In this document: piece after piece, positions 57,039 to 64,000 of the stretch | Layout: every line of letters starts with the position of its first letter | Numbering within the stretch: the first letter of the stretch is position 1 | Source of the DNA: Ramlibacter tataouinensis TTB310 | GTDB taxonomy: Bacteria > Pseudomonadota > Gammaproteobacteria > Burkholderiales > Burkholderiaceae_C | DNA: 64,000 bases | Direction: 5' to 3' | Assembly (NCBI RefSeq): GCF_000215705.1 | Contig: NC_015677.1 | Span: forward strand, 1,190,001-1,254,000 | Made by a program: the position numbers and the translations under genes | The notes under the pieces: generated by a model | Seen by the model: only the letters and a program-made list of their open reading frames with translations | Databases searched by the model: none | What the model was told of the DNA's origin: nothing

Positions 57039-58676
57039 ATGACCGACACTTTCGAAGTGCAGGGCGACTTTACGCCTGCGCAATCCTTTGACGCCGACAC
57101 CGCGGGCACCGATGCGCCCGTGGCACCCAACGGCTTCCTGAAACTGGGCCTCGCGCCCGAACTGATCCGCGCCGTGGAGGACCTGGGCTTCACCCAGCCC
57201 ACCGCCGTGCAGGACCAGGCCATCCCGCTGGCGATGGACAGCGCCGAGGAGGGTGCCTCCTCGCGGTTCATCGACCTCATGGTCTCCAGCCAGACCGGCA
57301 GCGGCAAGACCGCGGCCTTCCTGCTGCCGGTGCTGCACACGCTGCTGAAGCTGCAGGCGCAGGCCGAAGAGCAGGAGCGCGCCGAGCAGCAGCGCCTGGC
57401 CGACGAGGCCGCGGCGCGCGGCGAGGCGCCGCCCAAGCGCAAGCGCCGCAACCCCACCGACCCGCGCAACTTCAAGGCCGCCGCGCCCGGCGCGCTGATC
57501 CTGTGCCCCACGCGCGAGCTGGCGCAGCAGGTCGCGCACGACGCGATCGATCTGGTCAAGCACTGCAAGGGCCTGCGCATCGCCAACGTGGTGGGCGGCA
57601 TGCCCTACCAGATGCAGATCGCGCGCCTGCAGAACGCCAACCTGGTGGTGGCCACGCCCGGACGCCTGCTGGACCTGCAGCGTTCGCAGCAGATCAAGCT
57701 GGACCAGGTCAAGTTCCTGGTGGTGGACGAGGCCGACCGCATGCTGGACCTGGGCTTCGCCGACGACCTGGCCGAGATCAACCAGCTGACCATCGAGCGC
57801 CACCAGACCATGATGTTCAGCGCGACCTTCGCGCCGCGCATCCAGCAGCTGGCCGCGCGCGTGATGCGCCAGCCGCAGAAGGTGCAGATCGACTCGCCGC
57901 AGGAGAAGCACGCCAACATCCAGCAGGTGCTGTTCTGGGCCGACAACGCCCAGCACAAGCGCAAGATGCTGGACCACTGGCTGCGCGACACGACGATCAA
58001 CCAGGCCATCGTGTTCGCCAGCACGCAGATCGAGTGCGACGGGCTGGCCAACGACCTGCAGCAGGAGGGCTTCGATGCCGTCGCGCTGCACGGCGCGCTG
58101 AGCCAGGGCCTGCGCAACCGCCGCCTGATGGCGCTGCGCAACGGGCAGGTGCAGATCCTGGTGGCCACCGACGTCGCCGCGCGCGGCATCGACGTGCCGA
58201 CCATCACGCACGTGTTCAACTTCGGCCTGCCGATGAAGAGCGAGGACTACACGCACCGCATTGGCCGCACCGGCCGGGCCGGGCGCGACGGCCTGGCCGT
58301 GACGTTCGCCGAGTTCCGCGACCGCTTCAAGATCTTCGACATCGAGGCCTACACCAAGCAGCCGTTCAAGGCCGAGGTGGTCCCGGGGCTCGAGCCGCAG
58401 CAGCGCGCGCCGCGTGCGCCGCAGCCGGGGTTCGGCGCCAAGCCGGGCCGCGGCGGCCCGCAGCGCGCCGGCGCCGGCAGCTACGCCAAGCGTGGCGGCA
58501 GCGGCGACTTCGGCCGCAAGACCGGGTTCGGCGACTTCGGCGAGCAGCGGGATGCCCGCCGCGCGCCTTCGCCCTGGGAGAAGCCGGCACGGGCCGACTT
58601 TGCCAAGCCCGGCGGCGGCGGCAAGGTCTTCGTGCCGCGCGACGCCAAGAAGCGGGCCTACAAGCCGGCGCGCTGA
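57039..58676 (+). CDS. DEAD-box ATP-dependent RNA helicase
   Basis: A 545-residue helicase. The Q-motif region is GFTQPTAVQDQAI (about residues 51-63), Walker A SSQTGSGKT (about 86-94), [31 protein letters not shown] and [11 protein letters not shown]. Between Walker A and PTRELA there is an insert of about 50 residues, very rich in Gln, Glu and Lys/Arg (QAQAEEQERAEQQRLADEAA then KRKRRN), not present in RhlE. The C-terminus is a Gly/Arg/Lys-rich tail. A long structured leader precedes it, fitting a cold- or stress-induced helicase. It is distinct from the rhlE at 142. Confidence 0.93.
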   Translation: MTDTFEVQGDFTPAQSFDADTAGTDAPVAPNGFLKLGLAPELIRAVEDLGFTQPTAVQDQAIPLAMDSAEEGASSRFIDLMVSSQTGSGKTAAFLLPVLHTLLKLQAQAEEQERAEQQRLADEAAARGEAPPKRKRRNPTDPRNFKAAAPGALILCPTRELAQQVAHDAIDLVKHCKGLRIANVVGGMPYQMQIARLQNANLVVATPGRLLDLQRSQQIKLDQVKFLVVDEADRMLDLGFADDLAEINQLTIERHQTMMFSATFAPRIQQLAARVMRQPQKVQIDSPQEKHANIQQVLFWADNAQHKRKMLDHWLRDTTINQAIVFASTQIECDGLANDLQQEGFDAVALHGALSQGLRNRRLMALRNGQVQILVATDVAARGIDVPTITHVFNFGLPMKSEDYTHRIGRTGRAGRDGLAVTFAEFRDRFKIFDIEAYTKQPFKAEVVPGLEPQQRAPRAPQPGFGAKPGRGGPQRAGAGSYAKRGGSGDFGRKTGFGDFGEQRDARRAPSPWEKPARADFAKPGGGGKVFVPRDAKKRAYKPAR

Positions 58677-58690
58677 CGACGAGGGGACCG

Positions 58691-59536
58691 ATGGCCAGCA
58701 GCAGGCGCGTCGCTGCCCCTGCATCGCCGCAGGCGCGCGCGCCGCGCCCGGCGCAGGACCGGCACCTCGTGGTGGCGCTGGCGCGCGGGCTGGAGGTGCT
58801 GGCCTGCTTCCGCTCGGGCGCGCTGCTGGGCAACCAGGACATCGCGGTCCGCTGCGGCCTGCCCAAATCCACCGTCTCGCGCCTGACGGCCACCCTGACG
58901 CGCCTGGGCTACCTGATCCAGATTGGCGAGAGCGGCAAGTTCCGCCTGGGCACGGCCACGCTGTCGCTGGGCAGCGCCATGCTGTCCAGGCTGGACGTGC
59001 GGCAGTTGGCGCGGCCCGGCATGGAGGCACTGGCCGCGCAGTGCAAGGTGGAGGTGGCGCTGGGCGCGCGCGACCGGCTGTCCATGATCTACGTGGAAGC
59101 CTGCCGCAGCGCCCGGCCGCCGGCCCAGGCGCTGGACATGGGCGCGCGCATCCCGGTGGCCACCACGGCCATGGGCCGCGCCTGGCTGTCGGCCATCGAA
59201 GCGCCCGAGCGCGAGGATTTCCTGGAACGCATCCGGCGGCGCGATGCGGCCGCCTGGCCGGCGCTGCGCCGCGGCATCGAGGGTTCGCTGCACGAGCACC
59301 GCACCCTGGGCGTGACCTGTTCCTTCGGCGAGTGGCTGTCGGACATCAACGGCATCGCCTGCGCCGTGCGGCCGGGCGAGGGGCTGCCGCCCATGGCGAT
59401 CAGCTGCGGCGGGCCGGCGGCGCGGCTGTCGCCGCAGTACCTGCTCGGCGAGGTGCGGCCCCGCCTGATCGCCCTGGCGGCCGCCATCGAGGATGCGGCC
59501 GCCGGCGCCACGCCGGCGCGGCGCTGGGCCGGCTAG
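58691..59536 (+). CDS. IclR-family transcriptional regulator
   Basis: A 281-residue IclR protein. The N-terminal winged helix carries LLGNQDIAVRCGLPKSTVSR (about residues 45-64), then GYLIQIGESGKFRLGTATLS. The C-terminal effector domain has ARIPVATTAMGRAWLSAI and a Cys in GVTCSFGEW. Such regulators respond to carboxylates or aromatic acids. It lies 14 bases after the helicase and converges on the liv operon with a six-base gap, so it is a candidate regulator of that transporter, without a visible operator. Confidence 0.88.
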   Translation: MASSRRVAAPASPQARAPRPAQDRHLVVALARGLEVLACFRSGALLGNQDIAVRCGLPKSTVSRLTATLTRLGYLIQIGESGKFRLGTATLSLGSAMLSRLDVRQLARPGMEALAAQCKVEVALGARDRLSMIYVEACRSARPPAQALDMGARIPVATTAMGRAWLSAIEAPEREDFLERIRRRDAAAWPALRRGIEGSLHEHRTLGVTCSFGEWLSDINGIACAVRPGEGLPPMAISCGGPAARLSPQYLLGEVRPRLIALAAAIEDAAAGATPARRWAG

Positions 59537-59542
59537 GCCTGC

Positions 59543-60706
59543 TTACCGGAAGTCGCGCAGCGCCCGCTCTTGCACCTTGCCGCCCTCGACCACCGCCACG
59601 CGCGTGTTGGCCAGCGAGCCGCCGCGCTCGTCCACGCCCTCCAGGCCGTGCGGGTTGGCGGCCGGCGGCAGCTGCTTCATCGCCTTGTCCAGGCTGGCGC
59701 GGATGGCCGCGGCATCGGTGGTGGTGCCGGCCAGCTTCATCGCCAGGGCCGTGGCGTGCACGGCGGTGTAGTTCAGCGACACCTCGGAGCTGGGGTTGCG
59801 GCCCGGGTAGGCCTTGCGGAAGCGCTCGACGAAGGCCTTGGTCGCGGGGGCCGGGTCGTCCACCACCGGCAGCACGCCGATCGAGCCTTCCAGCGGGGCA
59901 TAGCCGCCCGTCACCTGGGCCATCTCGTCCATCTTGGCCTGGTCGATGATGATGAAGCCGCCCTTGAAGCCCAGCTCCCGCGCCTGCTTGACCACCAGGC
60001 CGGTGGGCTCGGAGGCGCCGCCGATGAACAGCACGTCAGGCTTGGCGGCCAGCACCCGGCTGACGCCGCTGTAGAAGTCGGTGGCGCGGTTGTAGGACAT
60101 CGGGTTCTCGGCCACCACCTTGCCCCCGGCCTTTTCCCAAGCCGGCTTGAAGGCGGCGGTCCAGGCCTTGGCGTAATCGTGGTCGGCATTGGCGATGGCC
60201 ACGTTCTTGCCGTACTTGCCCATCGCGTGCTTGACGAAGGGCTCGATGTAGGAGGTGAACTCCGGCGGGATGCGCAGCGTCATCTTGTTGCCGCGCGCCG
60301 TCACCTGCGGCACGCTGGTGTACGACAGCAGCAGGTACTTCTGCGCCTCGTTGTTGGTCTGCACGGCGAAGCTGCCGCCCGAGTGCGGCACCAGGATGGC
60401 CGGCGTCTTGTGCTCCTGCACCAGGCGCTGGGCGTTGATGGCCGTCTCGCTGGGGTTGTACTTGTCGTCCAGCGCGACGATCTCCAGCTTGTACTTCTTG
60501 CCGCCCACTTCCAGGCCCTGGGCGTTGATCTCGCCCGCGGCCATCTGCATGCCGTCCAGCACGTTCTTGCCGTACAGCGCCGCGCCGCCCGACAGCGGGC
60601 CGGAGTAGCCGATCTTGACCACTTCCTGGGCCAGCGCCGCGCCGCTGGAAGCCAGCGCCACGGCCGACACGGCGGCCAGGCGTTGGAGGGTGGAGGGGAA
60701 AGCCAT
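59543..60706 (-). CDS. Branched-chain-amino-acid-type ABC transporter substrate-binding protein
   Basis: A 387-residue periplasmic binding protein of the LivK family. It has a signal peptide (about 1-26, ending GAALAQ), then VVKIGYSGPLSGGAALYGKN, a typical LivK N-terminal motif, and LLSYTSVPQVTARGN with ligand-side residues. Substrates in Burkholderiales range from amino acids to aromatic acids and amides, so no ligand is claimed. Last gene of the minus-strand liv operon, 41 bases after livF. Confidence 0.9.
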   Translation of the reverse strand: MAFPSTLQRLAAVSAVALASSGAALAQEVVKIGYSGPLSGGAALYGKNVLDGMQMAAGEINAQGLEVGGKKYKLEIVALDDKYNPSETAINAQRLVQEHKTPAILVPHSGGSFAVQTNNEAQKYLLLSYTSVPQVTARGNKMTLRIPPEFTSYIEPFVKHAMGKYGKNVAIANADHDYAKAWTAAFKPAWEKAGGKVVAENPMSYNRATDFYSGVSRVLAAKPDVLFIGGASEPTGLVVKQARELGFKGGFIIIDQAKMDEMAQVTGGYAPLEGSIGVLPVVDDPAPATKAFVERFRKAYPGRNPSSEVSLNYTAVHATALAMKLAGTTTDAAAIRASLDKAMKQLPPAANPHGLEGVDERGGSLANTRVAVVEGGKVQERALRDFR

Positions 60707-60747
60707 GGTGTGTCTCCTTGTGAAAACGAACGAAAGAAGCCGGGGCC

Positions 60748-61441
60748 TCAGGCCCCGATGTAAGCCTTGCGGACCGCCGTGTTGTTCATCAGGGCGTCGG
60801 GCGCGCCTTCCATGACGATGCGGCCGCTCTCGATGACGTAGGCGCGGTGGGCGATCTTCAGCGCCGCGTAGGCGTTCTGTTCGGCCAGCAGCACCGTGGT
60901 GCCCGCGCGGTTGATGCGCTGGATCACCTCGAACACCTGCTTGACCACCAGCGGCGCCAGCCCCAGCGAGGGCTCGTCCAGCAGCAGCGTCTGCGGCCGG
61001 CCCATCAGCGCGCGGGCGATCGCCACCATCTGCTGCTGGCCGCCGGAGAGCGACCCCGCCGCCTGGCCGCTCCGCTCGGCCAGGATGGGGAACAGGCTGT
61101 ACACCTCGTCCAGCTTGCGCTGGTTGCCGGCCTTGTCGCCGCGGTGCACGTAGGCGCCCAGCATTAGGTTCTGCAGCACCGACATCTGCGGGAACAGCTT
61201 GCGGCCCTCGGGGCACAGCACCACGCCCAGCTCCACGATCTGCGAGGGCTTCATGCCCACCAGCTCCTGGTTGCGAAAGCGGATGCTGCCGCCGCTGGCG
61301 CGGTTCAGGCCGCTGGCGGTGAGGAAGATGCTGCTCTTGCCCGCGCCGTTGGCACCCAGCAGCACCACCAGCTCGCCGTCGCGCGCCTCCAGGTTGACGC
61401 CGTTCAGGGCGCGGAAGCTCCCGTAGTGCTGGCTGACGTTC

Positions 61442-61455
<14 letters not shown>
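60748..61455 (-). CDS. livF: Branched-chain ABC transporter ATP-binding protein LivF
   Basis: A 235-residue ATPase. Walker A is [11 protein letters not shown] (about residues 32-42), the signature is [17 protein letters not shown], and Walker B is [26 protein letters not shown] is the A-loop region typical of LivF. Its ATG at 61455 lies within the 3' end of livG (14-base overlap). Confidence 0.92.
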
Positions 61456-62198
<743 letters not shown>

Positions 62199-62206
<8 letters not shown>

Positions 62207-63227
62207 GGCTGCCTCCCGGCCGCGTGCCGACCTCGGCCGCGCTCGGGCCTGCGATGGGGGCGTTGCGGCTGGGCGCCGCCACGCCGGCTTCGCGCCGTGC
62301 CCGCCAGCCCAGCCAGGTGCCGACGATGCCGTGCGGCAGGAAGATCACCAGCAGCACCAGGATGGGCCCGAACACGATGAAACGGTACTCCTGCAGGAAC
62401 TGCAGGTACTGCGTCAGCCAGGGCACGGCCAGCGCGCCCAGCAGTGGCCCGAGCAGCGTGCCCAGGCCGCCCACCAGCATGTACATGGTCATGTCGAAGG
62501 TGTGCTCCACCCCCGCCAGGCCGGGGCCCAGGAAGCGCACGAAGCCGGCGTACAGCCCGCCCGCCAGCCCGGCGTAGAACACCGACAGCATGAAGGCCAG
62601 CAGCTTGTTGCGCATCAGGTTGATGCCCAGCGACTCGGCCAGCTCGTCGCCGTTGCGGATGGCCATGAACGTGCGGCCCAGCAGCGAGGTGACGATGCGG
62701 TGCATGACCCACACGCCCAGCACCAGGAAGAAGAACACCAGGTAGTACAGCGAGCGCGGCGAGTCGAAGGCCAGCGGCCCGATGGGCGAGGGCGCGGGGA
62801 TGCCGATGATGCCCACCGTGCCGTGGGTCAGGCCCTCCCACTTCTCGATCACCAGGAACATGATGTAGCCCACGCACAGCGTGAAGATCGAGAAGTAGTG
62901 CCCCTTCAGGCGCAGCGACACCAGCCCGATGAAGAAGCCCAGCACCGTGGCCGTGACGCCCGACAGTGCGAAGGCGATCCAGAACGGCACCTGGTGGTCC
63001 ACCGTCAGGATGCCCACCGTGTAGGCGCCCACGGCCATGAAGCCGCTGTGCGCCAGGTTGAACTGGCCGGTGTAGCCGGTGATCAGGTTCAGCCCGACGG
63101 TGGCCAGGGCGAAGATGTAGGCCGTGGACATCACCGTGAGGTGGTAGTCGTTCCTGGCGAACCAGGGGAAGGCCAAGCCCAGGGCCAGCAGCAGCAGCCA
63201 GCCGGGCTTGCCGGTGAGGTACCTCAT
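62199..63227 (-). CDS. livM: Branched-chain ABC transporter permease LivM
   Basis: A 342-residue permease with about nine helices. Family features: LATVGLNLITGYTGQFNLAHSG near the start, GLVSLRLKGHYFSIFTLC, and the ATPase-contact loop FMAIRNGDELAESLGIN. The C-terminal 30 residues form a cytoplasmic, Ala/Pro-rich tail. Its ATG shares a base with the livH stop, so translation is coupled. Confidence 0.92.
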
Positions 63228-64000
63228 CAGTGCGCCCCCTTGGTGAACAAGCCCTGCGGCCGCAGCGACAGGATCAGCACCAGCAGCGCGAAGGCGATGA
63301 TGTCCTTGTAGTCGGTGGAGATGTAGAAGGCGCCGAAGCTCTCGGCGAAGCCGATGATCAGCCCGCCGACGATGGCGCCCGGCACGCTGCCCATGCCGCC
63401 CAGGATGATGATGACGAAGGCCTTGGTGATGACCAGGTGGCCCATGGCTGGGTAGACCAGGTTGATCGGCGCGTACAGCGTCGCCGCCACGGCGGCCAGC
63501 GCGCCCGAGATGGCGAACGTCAGCATCGCGACCTTGTTGGCGTCGATGCCCACCAGCGAGGCGCCGTCGCGGTTCTGCGCCATCGCGATGATGGTCGAGC
63601 CGGTCACCGTGCGGCGCAGGAACAGCTGCAGCACGACCATGAGGCCGAAGGCGGCGGCGATGATGAGCAGTCGCTGCACCGGCGCGGTGACGCCGCCCAG
63701 GTCCAGGATGCCGGTGTAGGGCGTCTGCATGCGGTGGAAGTCGGCACCCCAGATGGCCTGTGCGCCCGCTTCCAGGAACAGCAGGATGCCGATGGCGGCG
63801 ATCATGGGGTGCAGGCCCGAAGCCTTGCGCAGTGGGTGGAACACCAGCCGCTCGGCCAGGGTGGCGATGACCGCGACACAGGCCGCCGAGCCCAGCATCG
63901 CCAGCCAGTAGTTGAAGCCATAGGCCTTCATGAGGTGGAAGGACACGAAGGCCCCGGCCATGTAGAAGGCGCCGTGCGCGAAATTGGGCACGTGCAGGAT
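63227..64000 (-). CDS. livH: Branched-chain ABC transporter permease LivH (5' end outside window)
   Basis: The visible 257 codons run from the window edge to the stop at 63227. The frame remains open at 64000, where it reads ILHVPNFAHGAFYMAGAF, the conserved region after the first or second helix of LivH, so roughly 30 N-terminal residues are missing. Later blocks are MAQNRDGASLVGID (ATPase contact) and ILGGMGSVPGAIVGGLIIGF. First gene of the liv operon visible here. Confidence 0.92.
   Translation of the reverse strand: MLHVPNFAHGAFYMAGAFVSFHLMKAYGFNYWLAMLGSAACVAVIATLAERLVFHPLRKASGLHPMIAAIGILLFLEAGAQAIWGADFHRMQTPYTGILDLGGVTAPVQRLLIIAAAFGLMVVLQLFLRRTVTGSTIIAMAQNRDGASLVGIDANKVAMLTFAISGALAAVAATLYAPINLVYPAMGHLVITKAFVIIILGGMGSVPGAIVGGLIIGFAESFGAFYISTDYKDIIAFALLVLILSLRPQGLFTKGAH

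Overview
The window is high-GC bacterial chromosome in which genes are packed on both strands with short gaps. Gene content (DUF1631 protein, Pit transporter with a DUF47 partner, TctA/TctB-type permeases, rpsP-rimM-trmD-rplS, EttA, EgtB/EgtD) and codon use fit a betaproteobacterium of the order Burkholderiales, most like the Comamonadaceae (Ramlibacter/Variovorax type). That placement is inferred, because no rRNA or tRNA gene was found.

Layout. 1-6162: the tail of a haloperoxidase/PAP2-like gene, helicase rhlE, a DUF1631 protein and the translation factor ettA. 6163-8359: a clearly less GC-rich insert with a 5'-truncated gene, a lone OLD-family ATPase/TOPRIM nuclease and a heavily structured non-coding stretch, bounded by near-identical 10-bp repeats. 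8360-15860: a three-subunit periplasmic GMC dehydrogenase (Tat subunit, flavoprotein, diheme cytochrome c), a putative Na+/H+ antiporter, tctBA and a divergent MarR regulator with paired palindromes. 15875-18634: a small Cys-rich protein, a TAXI-type binding protein and a P1-family peptidase. 18677-22390: a metal-handling cluster (HMA chaperones, MerT-like membrane protein, beta-barrel protein, short CDF exporter, MerR regulator with a textbook operator). 22376-30374: MFS exporter, hydratase, acyl-CoA ligase and several membrane or redox proteins.

30400-34064 is a second atypical patch. It holds small same-strand genes (unknown, DUF2164, 2H phosphoesterase, methyltransferase, unknown, GrpB) mixed with gene fragments (acetyltransferase tail, ATPase head). 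It starts just after a perfect FNR/Anr-type box that is followed by an integron-core-like GTTAGGC. 34108-47579: enolase-superfamily enzyme, NDH-2-like oxidoreductase, LLM flavoenzyme, two ferritin-like proteins with a cupin, ergothioneine genes egtB-egtD with DUF427 and a 2OG dioxygenase nearby, SDR, intradiol dioxygenase, pseudouridine synthase, and the DUF47-Pit phosphate pair ending in a terminator.

47718-58676: acetyltransferases and a TM2 protein, then rpsP-rimM-trmD-rplS with growth-rate-type promoters and structured leaders, a Nudix hydrolase, a CobD/CbiB-like protein, rsgA, a pterin dehydratase, an M48 protease, orn, and a second DEAD-box helicase behind a multi-hairpin leader. 58691-64000: an IclR regulator convergent with a liv-type ABC operon (livH truncated by the window end, then livM, livG, livF and the binding protein).

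The most interesting places for novelty are the OLD-nuclease insert with its structured right end, the cassette-like patch at 30.5-34 kb, the double ferritin-like/cupin operon, and the structured leaders of rplS and the second helicase.
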